Source: Mesostigma viride (taxonomy: Eukaryota > Streptophyta > Mesostigmatophyceae > Mesostigmatales > Mesostigmataceae). From it: DNA of 64,000 nt. The DNA lies in the NCBI GenBank assembly GCA_009746045.1, contig RPFO01000078.1:815516-879515 (forward strand), written 5' to 3'. The notes under the pieces are model-generated. The model was not told the origin of the DNA, searched no databases, and saw only the letters and a list, made by a program, of their open reading frames with translations. A program made the translations under genes and the position numbers. Position 1 is the first letter of the stretch, and every line of letters starts with the position of its first letter. Below, piece by piece: positions 1 through 9,947 of the stretch.

Positions 1-725
1 CACAGCTAGAGCGCTCTCTCCACAGCATGATGCCGGGGCGCAACACTAGCTGTGGGTGCAATACAACCAGTGCAATACCATAGGTAGGCTGACGCATAGA
101 TTATGCTACAAATGTGAGGTGGGCTCATGACGTCAGCTGATGCTTGAGCATGAAACATGCTGAATATTAAATAGGCCTGCGGGCCAGTGACTTGATCCTT
201 GATCGACCCATATTGCGGGAGGCCGGAAGACCACAGTAGAGGTGCCAACTACTGCGGGAAACGATAGCTCCTGAATTAAACCTGAGTAGACGCTTTGAAA
301 ATCCGTACCTTTTAGTTGTCTCACTTCGTACCTTAGCAGGAGCTTACAATATCCTCTGAGAACCAATTGATTAGTCGTGATCTAACAACAAACGAAAACT
401 TTGGGACACTGACTGCATATTGTGTCATATCCTTGAGTTTTAAGTGGGACAACTGTTCATGGACGCATGGCGGAACCTTCAACTGGCGTCGTGTGAGGAC
501 TAGAGCAGTGGTATGAGATGATATTGATCACAGCCATTCCTCCCAGACAACTGGTCTTGGTCATCCAAGGGCATTGCGCCATGCATGCCATGCACACGCA
601 ATTCGTTGCCTCCTAACTTGTACTCACCAATATGATTGTTGTCTCGATAAACACCGACAATACCACGCAAATATTGCAAGAACTATTTAATCATGATGCA
701 AGTTTCAAAATATGCCCTTTCAATG
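1..725. other. Intergenic, no gene recognised
   Basis: Only short unsupported reading frames are visible. The string TGTGGGTGCAAT near position 52 also occurs in the body of retroposon family A (see 9948-11740), so an old fragment of that family may start the window. Nothing else is interpretable. Confidence 0.4.
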
Positions 726-1919
726 CTACTGGTTACCTGGCGACATGGCCAGCAACTCTAACACGCGCGCACACATGCGGTCCAAGTCCCTGGGCGTGGA
801 CAGCCGGTGGTCCCCCCCCTTGACCAGCTCCAGCGTGACGTTGGTAGAGGCCACCGCAGACAGCACCCGCATGGCGTGCCCCACAGGCACAACCTCATCC
901 TCCATTCCGTGGATGATGTGCACCGGGCCCGTGAAGGGGATGGTCGGGGCAAGGGTGGGTGAGCCTACTCGGCTCGTGCCGCCGCCGTCGCTGGAGTGGT
1001 TACTGCTGGCATCCGTGACTAGTCCCTGCGGGGGAAGCAGGATGTGGTGGCTGATCGACTCGTCGATCATGTGCTGGGTGACCACGATCGCTCCACTGTC
1101 ATCATCATCGTTGCTATTATTATTCTGCCGGCCCTGCTGCGAGTTTTCTTGCTGCTGCTGCCTGTCACATGCGCTGTCATGGCCATGGGCACTCTCCCCT
1201 CCACTGGCACGGCCACCCTCACTGCCCTTGGCAGCATGGATAGTCGTAGCAGCAACTGCGGGGCTGTCCTTACTGCTGCTGTTGGTGAGTGTCTTGCGGT
1301 CATCCGGGGCAGATTTCCTTGAGCCAGGCAGCGCGTACCGCCCCGTTTCCCTCAGTACCCTCTTGGTGGCCTCGTCAAAGGACGCGTAGAGGAGGTCACG
1401 GAGGAAGTCCGGTGAGGGGGCCAGCAGCAGCAGCGATGCCACGCGTTCAGGCCTTGTGCGCGCCAGAAGGAGGGCCATCCATGCGCCCATGCTGCTGCCG
1501 ACCAGCAGCTGGGGGCCGTGCGTGACGGTGTCCAGGATGGCAAGGGCGTCCGCGTACCTGGGGCGGGTGGGGGAGGCATCGTTGTAATAATAATGTTAAC
1601 AATAATAATTGTTCTTGTTGTTATTATTATTGCTATCATTATTGTCATTACTATTACTATCATTATTATTGTTACCGATGGGGCTAAGAGGAATAATTTT
1701 GTTTTATTAGTCACAATGTTGCCAGTGGGGTAGGCAGGGATTATTACATGAATATATTATAACAATAGTTATTAGTATGTTTATGATAATGAGTCATAAT
1801 TATGGTATTTGTACATTTGTAATGATTTGTTATTATCATTGCTGTTGTTATCAAGGAGACAACCAGCGCAGGCCAGAAATCGGGAGAATCCGGACCATGT
1901 TATTGTCATTGATTTTAAT

Positions 1920-1979
<60 letters not shown>

Positions 1980-3103
1980 GATGCATGGGGCAAAGAGGAA
2001 TCATTTTTTCAAATTAGTCGTAGCGTTGTCAGTGGGGCTGGGGGTTAGGCAGGCATTATTATTGATTACTATTAGCATGCTCATAATTAACTGTAATAAT
2101 GATTGGTATTATTATTATTATTGTCCGTAGGGCGCAAAGAAAATATTCGTCTTGTCATTGTCCCCAATAGTGTAATCCATGGGGTAAGCGATGCCTCGTG
2201 GGCAAATGGGGCAGTATGTACGGGCAACTGGATGGCGCTTGAGGTTGCAGGGGGTTGGGATACCGGATGGATGGTGCCAGGGGGGGTTGGAAGAGCACAG
2301 GAGGCCAACATGAACGTGAATTGTACTGACGTGTACTAAAGTGAATTGTAGGTGTATTGTGCACGATCAGGTGCACATCTCTTTGTGGGATGGTACTGTC
2401 TGTTTTGTCTACCATGAAGTGTTGCGACAGCATGGCTTCAAACTGTTTGTGTGGTGAACACGCCACGCACGCAATCCACATAAAGCCACTAGAACTTTGG
2501 AAACCGACCCCTCCGATTAGTCAAGGGCCACCCTCGCAAACACTTGGATGACCCTCAGCCACAATATTCAAAGGAACACCAGCCAGAGCCTTCAGGAATA
2601 CACAAAAGGCACGTGGTAGATTGCACGGTAGACGGCACGAGATCCGGCTACGTAGCTGTCATGCAACAGTGTGGAGGACAGGCGCGAGAACAATCCTGCT
2701 TGCTTGTCAGTCCCCCATCCGCCTACCAGCTCCCGATGGACCCGTCCTGGAATCTTCCCGAGGACAAGCCATGGCCTTCATAGTCAAAGGTTGTACATAT
2801 GCTCGGAGCTCTCCCCGATGACGAGAGCCGATGAAGACAGCTGGCTTTGTCTCCATTCATATTGGACGCAAATCCGCCACAGAAAATGATGCCAGTCTTG
2901 TCTGGATTGCCATCCGTCTTGCGGTACGCAAGCCTCTTGCCCTCAACTTCGAGGTATCGATGAGTATCACCGGCGTGGGCCATTGAAACAATGCCCCGAG
3001 CACACCTGGCCTCAAAATTGAAGGCAATAGCAGTACTGCAGACTGCAGTGCGGAGCATCCGGATTTGGTGTCCACGGTTAAAGCAAGAAGAACAGGCTAG
3101 CAC
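726..3103 (-). CDS. ABHD10-like alpha/beta hydrolase, two exons
   Basis: Exons on the minus strand are 3103-2727 and 1557-726, together 1209 nt or 402 aa plus stop. Donor GTAGGC and acceptor CCCCAG join in phase 2 to give ...GSIGSWYADALAILD.... The order of motifs matches the mitochondrial acyl-protein thioesterase family ABHD10: CGGFASNMNGDKA (oxyanion side), TFDYEGHGLSSGRF, nucleophile elbow GSSMG with Ser at about residue 148, acid Asp in HGMEDEVVP (about 347) and His in GGDHR (about 374). The N-terminus is rich in Arg, Ser and Ala and could be a mitochondrial presequence. A low-complexity Q/N/D/S-rich insert of about 90 residues lies between the core and the acid residue and is longer than in known relatives. 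The intron (1558-2726) is full of ATT repeats next to the acceptor and carries a micro-insertion. Substrate is inferred from family only; another small serine hydrolase is possible. Confidence 0.8.
1577..2127. repeat. ATT/TTA trinucleotide tracts in the ABHD10 intron
   Basis: Imperfect ATT-type repeats at about 1577-1680, 1917-1977 and 2103-2127. The first lies directly upstream of the exon-2 acceptor in transcript sense. Confidence 0.9.
1846..1903 (+). mobile_element. Micro-insertion copy I (46 bp)
   Basis: An insert at 1852-1897 begins CAAGGAGACAACCAGC and is flanked by direct repeats TGTTAT (1846-1851 and 1898-1903). It shares its core and most of its length with copy III at 11981-12032. 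The flank is a simple ATT-rich repeat, so the target duplication alone is weak here; the shared sequence is the stronger evidence. Confidence 0.55.
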
Positions 3104-3797
3104 TCTGCCTGCTTAGAGTGCTGAACTAGTTAAACTCGTCTCTCAGTTCTGAGGTAACGGGCCAATTTAAGCAAGCACGGAATGCCTCTGCTTGTTAAAA
3201 TCAGAGCGGTAGGCCTTGCCACGATTAACAGAGGGAACTGCCCCGCATGCATAAGGCAGAAAACGTTGCTCGCTTACACCCGCGTAAAATAACTTATAAT
3301 TAGTGGCTTGCTATGGTTAACTGACACCCGCGCCGTGGGTCGGACGCGACAAAATTTCGACGGACGATTGACATTTCACACCGCAGTAATGACCCCAAAG
3401 ACTTCATCCCGTCCTACAGTAGTGCTGGCAGCCATGCCCTGAATGCCAAAAGCGGCGAACTTGCCGCGGTGACAAGTGGCAAGGAACTGGGTGATCACGT
3501 AATGACACCCGCCTCTCTGCTGGCTTACGTCATATTTCACACTTGGCCAGGGTGGAAATACTTAGCGACTTCCGTCTCCCTCGCGTCTTTGACGGAATTG
3601 CATCGGAAAAGCGTGCTCGCGACTTAAACGACATCGCGAAAAAGACCAACAAATCTGTGACTGGACAGGGTTTTTACAACACAGAAAGCTTTTGCAAGCG
3701 CTCTGGTGACTTAGCACGGGTGTGAAACTTTCCACATAAAATTCGCATCTCATATACCCTTTTTCTTCTCTAAGGCAGGGTTTTTGTTATTGCAGCC
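3104..3797. promoter_or_regulatory. Divergent intergenic region between ABHD10 and the 3798 gene
   Basis: The two start codons point away from each other across 694 bp, so both promoters should lie here. A pyrimidine-rich stretch ending TTATTGCAG at 3795 just before the downstream ATG looks like a splice acceptor, suggesting a 5'UTR intron for the plus-strand gene; a possible donor is CGG|GTGTGA near 3720. No TATA-like box was singled out. Confidence 0.45.
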
Positions 3798-4661
3798 ATG
3801 GCTCACGATGATGAGCACAAAGTTGTGGAGGTTACCTCGCAGCAGCTGCATGCCCACGAGAACCGAATTGTGGAAATCAAGCCTTCGGAAGAGCGAGCTT
3901 TGCAAACCACTGATTGGAAATTTGGCAGCGCGGAAGCTCGGCAAAAGCTTTTGGAAATAACGGAGAGGACGGAGAAATATGTGACCATGTGTGACGAAGG
4001 TATGCACTTAATACCCAGGCGCATCCCGTCTTGCTAGAGATATGCGTTTGCACAGTTGTTGTATCTTGTTTCCGGGCAGACAGCTTATGGGTGGACCCAG
4101 GCGGTCAATAGTTGTTAGCAGGTCTGAGGTAGACTTATTGCATGGCTGACCAATCCTGTGTTCTTCCTTATGTTGTGCACGCGTTCGACGCTGCGTGTCA
4201 ACACAGTTGTGAACGGTCTGAGCTCGCGGCTGCACGATTTTCTATCCCAGCACAGTCACGAAGAAGCCGTGTTGCTGGACTCGGTGGAGGCGGTGTCGAA
4301 ACTCGAGGCCGCGCTGCATGTCGCCGGCGTCGATCCTCAGATCACCGAGCTCCTGACGCAGCTCCGGGAACGAATCATGGGGGCCACCAACCGCATCCGC
4401 AGCTTCAAGTACCAGGAGCGTGCGCTGCAGCAAACCCCCGCGTACCCCGAGCGTGGCAACAGCTACTTGCCCGTGGGAGCCACCCCGTCGGAGTTCCCCA
4501 TGGGCCGTGTCGCGCCGTCCCTCACGTGGGAGGACGCCAAAGTGTACGAGCTGTCGATGCTGGACAAGGTGCGGGAGCTGGTCTTGGCGTGCCAGGAACT
4601 AGGCCAGGAGAGCGAGACGGTCAAGTCCATCGATGCATGGATCCTGCGGCTGCGCGCGTGA
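3798..4661 (+). CDS. Conserved-looking helical protein, unknown function, two exons
   Basis: Exons 3798-3999 and 4207-4661 join in phase 1 (GAAG|GTATGC donor, ACACAG acceptor) to give 218 aa. The start ATG sits in a good context (GCAGCCATGG) right after an acceptor-like tract. The product is predicted from its composition to be mostly helical, acidic near the start (DDEHKVVEV), with heptad-like stretches in LLDSVEAVSKLEAALHVAG and ITELLTQLRERIMGATNRI, then a Pro-rich linker (about residues 135-170) and a C-terminal helix ending SIDAWILRLRA. No catalytic motif, signal peptide or membrane segment is visible. I do not recognise the family. The exact codon-phase closure across the intron and the GC-rich codon usage of exon 2 argue that it is a real gene. 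Confidence 0.65.
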
Positions 4662-5388
4662 GTTATCCAACGTGCCACTTGGCATGCGGCATGGGGAGCC
4701 GGGGCCACGCGAACAGGAACTTGATGATGGTCCCTGCTTTCTGGGTGGTTGGCTGCTCTAGAGGCCACCTTCACTGCTGCTGCCTCGGTCCGGCATGGCA
4801 TGGCTCCAGGCAGGAGCGAGGGCTCGATTGGCGTTTGGCTTGTATGTGAGGGCCCCCGCTTGGACCAAAGTGGGGCCATGGTGATGACAGCCAGGATGAC
4901 AGGGGCCTCGATGGAGACCCTTTGATGATTGGGGCCTGGGTTGATATTAGAATGGGCGCGCTGAGGTCCACGTGGGGCCGTGGTTCTTGTACTGGCTGCT
5001 GCCTCGGTCCACACCAAGGTCTGCAGCGGCAAAGAAACATTGATTTTTCCTTTGCATGCACAACGTGGTGCAGCAAAGCTTATTGGGCAATGATGCGCCA
5101 GGTGTACAAGGAAGAGAAAACCGCCTGAGATGGCAGTGATGACGTCGCTTGCATCGAGCCTGCTGTTGCCATGTCCCTCAGGCCAGGGAGCGTGGCTGGC
5201 TGGCCCATGCCGCAAGAGGACGCAAAGAAGAAGGGAAATGGACATACTCCCATGGATCCTGCGGCACTAGGGAGCATGAGACCACCGTCCTAAAAACTCG
5301 GATTCATGAAGCGATTCTCTCTTGTGACAGAGGTTCTCTATCTGATTTGCTTGTGGTTGTACGGGGCTGAACCTCATGGACAAGAAGC
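4662..5388. other. 3' flank of the 3798 gene, no gene seen
   Basis: Open frames on the minus strand here overlap the antisense of the coding exon and show no recognisable motif. This is probably 3'UTR and spacer. Confidence 0.4.
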
Positions 5389-8020
5389 TTAAGGGGAGGT
5401 GGCACCCCAAAACCCTTAAAATTTGACATATGCTAATATCACTTGAAATTCATTTGCACAATGCTGAATTATGATTGAGGGCACTAAATAACATCTCTAG
5501 TGAGTTGTCCATGCACTTGTTGGGGGTACTACCCCCATATATACGCCAATAATGCGCTATAAATAGCAAAAGACGCTAATTAGGGCTGGGTATGCCCCAG
5601 CCAATGCACTTATTTGTTGGCTACCAAAAATCAAGGTCATATAGTTCCCTGAATTCGTAGCTTGCTGAGCTATTTACATCATGGAAATGGCGAAACCTTG
5701 AACAGTTATTAATTTTCCCGCAAAACAGGTCATTTTTTACCGGACATTGGGAATAAACATATCATAAACACTTCCGATAGGCCACAAAATCAACAAAAAT
5801 TCCGGCTAACAGGGGGACAGCAGTGTTCCAAGTCCCAGGTCATTCCGACAAGTCTAGCTCAAGTTATTGCGTCAGACGTGTTTTCAGAAAAATGCCCGCT
5901 AAAACAAAAATGTCACTATATCAGCCCTTGTAAGCATCCTGCACAAGGCAGGCAGGGCAAAACCAATCCCCCTTGGCTCCTTAGTCAACGGGGGGTCAGC
6001 GCAGCACCCATGCAGTCCTCCCTTGCACCCAATGTGCTGCACAGCAGGAAAGGGACACCGTCAATTTCATCCGGGGACGCACATGCAAGGCAAGGAAATC
6101 ATCAACATCATTCTCATCATCACTACTACCTTCCCCATCGTCCCCCTGCCCCTCCCTTTGCATCACGTCGTGGCAGCCACCCTTAAAACAGGTCATTCCG
6201 ACAAGTCTAGCTCAAGTAATAAGGTTATGCGTGCTAAAACCTGAACATAAGCTTAAGGGGGGTTTCTTTGTATATGGCCACTTAGGCATGCTGTTTTCCA
6301 TCCAAAAAGCCAGAAAGCATGCCCCACTCGATCACAAAACATAAGCAAACGGCTAGGCACCACATCTGCCCTCACCTGCCCTCGCATGGCCAACCTTGCC
6401 AGCGCAAGCATAGCAACACGATCGCTAGGTACACATGCCAAGAGAGCATACACTATACTCTACCCAAGGTTACCTTGTAAACTTCATGCCAAGAACTCAG
6501 CAAATCTATGATCAAAAGCACATATAATTAACTCTAGCACACTGATGACGACACATGCTCAAGGTTGGGGGTCACTGTGGCACGCACTGATGGGTTTCCT
6601 AGACGACCACTCACCACCTGACAAGGCGCTAAGGACCACTCAGAAAGCAAGTAACACAATCACACTTTACATGCCATCAACATGCATCAAATCCATGCTG
6701 AATATGTTATGAAGTACAAAGGGGTGGCCACACACCTCATACTCCTTCACCGTCCCTCGAGCATGGCCAGATATATAAGTGTGAATAGCAATAATGATGA
6801 TGGCACTAACATGCAACCAGCATTTCTATGTTTCTCCCAGGTTAGAGTGTAAGGTTATGCCAACCAAGCTTACCAACACAGCAACAACTCCTTAACTGCC
6901 CTACCCGACATGGGCAACAAACTGGAACTATGGAGGGCAAGGAACCAAGGAGATCATGGCATACAAAGCTTGCATGCAGTCAACCATGTCAACCATGGTT
7001 GGCTCAGCACATTGCTGTCTTGTCACATCATCATAACAAGGAAAGCTCAAATAAACCAATGATGGCAGCTATCTACATGCAGTCACACAAATGCAATATC
7101 TCCAACATGATCGTCGATAAAAAAACTTCCTTCCCTGCACGATAAAATGCAAAGAAACCAGTGGCGGCCGTTCAGCTTCTGACCGCTGTGATGCCGCTGC
7201 GAGGAAAGGGTGCGTCACTATCACACAACAAGAAGCGTCCATACGCACAACATCCTTGCCAGAACACGTGCTATGAAATCCCTTACGCCTTCCCTAGGAT
7301 CTATCGGCTGAGACTGAAGCGGATTTGATCAAGACATCAACGAAAACAAGCTAAAGCTGCCAGGTATTCGTCAACACGACGGCGAGCAACGGAGAGTTAA
7401 CTGGCGGAAACTGACCAAAACGAACGCAAAAAACTTCGAACGATGAGCTCTTCGAAGAAAGAACTGATAGTAGATAACAGTCGCCACAAATATATACCTT
7501 GCCCTCGTAGATCCCTCGCCCAGGCGCGCAACAACGGCCGTTCTTCCATGGAAGGTTCCGACATGCACTGCGCAGGCCTGAAGAAATACTTACCGAGAAT
7601 GGCCGAAAATGTAGCAAAAAGCACCCGTTCGGTTTAGAATTCGATGCTACCGATAGAATGCATCCTTCACGGTCAAAAAGACCCCCCAAACTGAGAATTT
7701 ACTGCCGCAATCACGAATTCTATTTTATTCCGCGCGACCAAAAAATGCAGATTACCCCCCATGCCGATGGCAGTAAAAGAAAGCAGCGATATCGTAAACC
7801 AGCCACTTGCCGCCGCAACCCAACATCATTAAATCATCGTCTTCAACATCCAAGCATTTTTTTGGCATTTCTCTAGCCCTACATTGCTAGTTTCGCCTAA
7901 ACGCAGTCGCCATGGCCACTTCCGCAAGTGGTGCGCGCACGGAGCACCCACTTTTCACGGTACGGCCGGTGCCGCGAATTTTTTCGCGCGGAAAATATTC
8001 GGCGCGCCACGTCCCCTTAA
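5389..8020. mobile_element. TTAA-flanked DNA element, copy 1 (non-autonomous)
   Basis: The element is bounded by TTAA at 5389-5392 and 8017-8020. Directly inside are inverted termini GGGGAGGTGGC and, on the other strand, GGGGACGTGGC, a match of 10 of 11. A second copy with the same termini lies at 26404-28297 in the opposite orientation, and the two match along most of their length apart from a 353 bp extra block here. TTAA target sites with terminal inverted repeats are typical of piggyBac-like transposons, but no transposase frame is seen, so family membership is only inferred. Short frames inside show no recognisable domain. Confidence 0.75.
5836..6217. repeat. 29 bp direct repeats bounding a copy-1-specific block
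   Basis: The string beginning CAGGTCATTCCGACAAG occurs at 5836-5864 and again at 6189-6217. Copy 2 of the TTAA element holds it only once, and its flanks there match the left flank of the first and the right flank of the second. About 324 bp of unrelated sequence lies between. This is either an insertion with a very long direct repeat or a duplication followed by divergence. Confidence 0.75.
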
Positions 8021-8740
8021 GGTCAAACTAGTTCTCAGTGAGTCGCTCGGCGATGGGACCCTCTTGGAGGCTTCGCATGAATTTTTGGGAGTAATAGCAG
8101 AGCTTTTTATCGCATTAGCATTCTGGAATACCCGCAGCTATGCTTGCAAGCAGGCTTTTTCCCCCCCTGGCTTTCAAGAGTGGTTGTATTTCGTGGGTGG
8201 GTAGGCGGCAGCGCAGACAGGCACCAGTGCAGATTGGCAATGTGGTTGGCCTCAATCTTCAGCGGCCCTTCTGCATTTCCTGTGTAGTTCTCAAGATATG
8301 TTAATAATATAAAATGTGTTCAACCTAAAGCATGGGCGGGCGCTGAAGCATGTGGTTCTATGCTGTGCGATGGATTCATAATCAAACTTCATGTACTGCC
8401 CTTACAGTCGCGCCAACTGATTCCTGGCCCCACTACATTTTTCCCGCTAAAAATCCGCGGACGGGGAAGTAAACGCCAAGCCAAAGAACCTAGGCTCCGC
8501 GCTGCCCGGTGCTAAGCCTGGTACCCCCGAAAAGTTCCAAGTCCAAGGCGCGTATTTTTCATAAAATACGCGTGTTTTATCCGTGGCATAAAGTACGTGG
8601 TTTAACGTACTTTATTCTTAAAGTACGCCGAATTTGCCAACCTGGTATATGGGTGACAAGAGGGAGCTCGCCGGTAGAGCCCAGCCCGAGTGCGGCGCTC
8701 TAGCTTGGTAGCGGACGCGGAGGATGTGATGGAGCATTAA
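8021..8740. other. Non-coding spacer
   Basis: No gene or element recognised apart from the paired hairpins at 8548-8612. Confidence 0.4.
8548..8612. repeat. Two adjacent perfect hairpins
   Basis: CGCGTATTTT-tcat-AAAATACGCG at 8548-8571 has a 10 bp perfect stem with a 4 nt loop. It is followed by AAAGTACG-8 nt-CGTACTTT at 8589-8612. Function unknown; both lie in non-coding DNA between transposon relics. Confidence 0.8.
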
Positions 8741-8860
8741 TTCTAGTGACGGTGCCGTCAAGCTGCTTGCTCAGCGCCTGCATGGTTCAGGGTCCACGCC
8801 TCGCAGCCGTAAAGGAGGATGCTGAGGATGTCCAAGGGCCTTGAACAGAATGCGCTAGTG
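8740..8860 (-). pseudogene. Degenerate LINE reverse-transcriptase fragment
   Basis: Plus-strand words such as GACGGTGCCGTCAAG, CGCCTGCAT and TCGCAGCCGTAAAGGAGGAT parallel 14210-14300 inside the full LINE, the region after the RT core that encodes YGAETWTLMQELEQRLDGAV. It is short and frame-broken. Confidence 0.55.
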
Positions 8861-9225
8861 CTGCTCACTCAGGTAGCGGCATATCCAGAACTTTCGATCG
8901 TGTAATTATTTTCTAATGAGATCAGCATAGTAGTACTCCGTTAGAGTATGAGGTTAGACGCCGCAAAGCCCGCACATTCAAAGAACAGCTCGTAGAGGAC
9001 ATGGGCGGCCTAGTAGGGTGATATTTGGAAAAAGATGATGGACAAGGCCAAGTGGGCCCAGCTAGGTCATAGAGGACAACAACCCCCTTGCAACTTAATT
9101 GGGGAAGGAGCGTGTTTACAAACGTGGACGGCATGCTAGACACGACCCATATAGTCGCGGGCACCATAGATCTATAGTAGGACTGTTTTGTAGATAGCTT
9201 GTAGATAGCTTGTAGATATAGCCTA

Positions 9226-9369
9226 CGTCCGTCCTATAGTCAGCAAAATTGGTGCGAGAGGTCCCCAGTTCGATTCCGGTCGGATTCATTTGCAGATCGC
9301 GTTTTCCGCGTTTTCCGCGGCCTGGCACTGAACGCAAAGGTTTTCACCTTTGCGGAGTGTCTGATCAGA
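9226..9369 (+). mobile_element. tRNA-derived SINE, full-length copy with TSD
   Basis: A 144 bp unit is flanked by exact 8 bp direct repeats ATAGCCTA (9218-9225 and 9370-9377). The head holds an A-box-like segment (TATAGTCAGCAAAATTGG) and a good B box (AGTTCGATTCC), as in RNA polymerase III tRNA-derived SINEs. The body contains a GTTTTCCGC duplication and the unit ends ...TGTCTGATCAGA with no poly-A tail. A second 144 bp copy is at 57756-57899, and partial 3' pieces are at about 11741-11769, 41297-41330 (-) and 59586-59668 (-). Confidence 0.85.
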
Positions 9370-9543
9370 ATAGCCTAGACCGGTAGGATTTCGTGCACCC
9401 ACCCATTCATCCATCCATCCGCATTGGGGAGCCGCGGATCGGCATTAAACCTGATGCATGAGATGACGCTAGGCGAACGTGCTAGTCTACCGGTCTATCT
9501 AATTATCTAATGGGAGTGTCTACCATGGGACCCATTTTACCAA

Positions 9544-9765
9544 TTGAGGATTTATGCTCCGCTTGCAAGTTGCAGTATGCTGCGGCTCAAAACCTACTGG
9601 CACTCGAAGGCCCTGGGCGAGCACCGCAAGCTAGCGAATGCTCTTCAAGGTCCTGGTTCTCCCGGTGCTCATGTATGGCGCCGAGGCATGGCGCTCACGG
9701 ACACGCTGGCCGCCCGGCTGGATCGATGGCACATTTTACAATATGCTCCGACACTGAGGTCCTGA
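9544..9765 (+). pseudogene. Degenerate LINE RT C-terminal fragment
   Basis: The plus strand reads ...VLKVLVLPVLMYGAEAW... across frames, equivalent to ILTYGAETW in the full LINE at about 14270. Frameshifts break it. Confidence 0.6.
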
Positions 9766-9852
9766 ATGTTGGGTTTTCCACACATAGGTCTTTAGAGTCT
9801 CTGTATCAGGGTATATGCCTCGCATTTCGGACGAGATTAGGCAGCGTACATG

Positions 9853-9921
9853 ATCTCAGCGTACATGATCTCCCAACGGAGGCATGTTATAATTTAATTT
9901 AATTTAATTTAATTTAATTAG
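9853..9921 (+). mobile_element. Retroposon family B 3' end
   Basis: An ACATGA-type stem with a TCTCCCAACGGAGG loop is followed directly by an (ATTTA)n-type tail. Related 3' ends are at 19448-19522 (+), 43718-43775 (-) and 60080-60125 (-). The 5' extents of these copies are not defined. Confidence 0.6.
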
Positions 9922-9947
9922 GCAGCGTAGGATATCATTCGTAGCAC

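Noticed and set aside
3543-3725. Upstream coding exon for the 3798 gene
   Set aside because: Its only good donor gives the wrong phase for the downstream ATG frame; a non-coding 5' exon is more likely.
4463-5245. Minus-strand frame of 260 residues
   Set aside because: Largely antisense to the supported exon 4207-4661 and its 3' flank, with no motif.
9226-9300. A functional tRNA gene
   Set aside because: A and B boxes are present but no proper anticodon arm or complete cloverleaf can be drawn, and the unit is a dispersed 144 bp repeat with target duplications.
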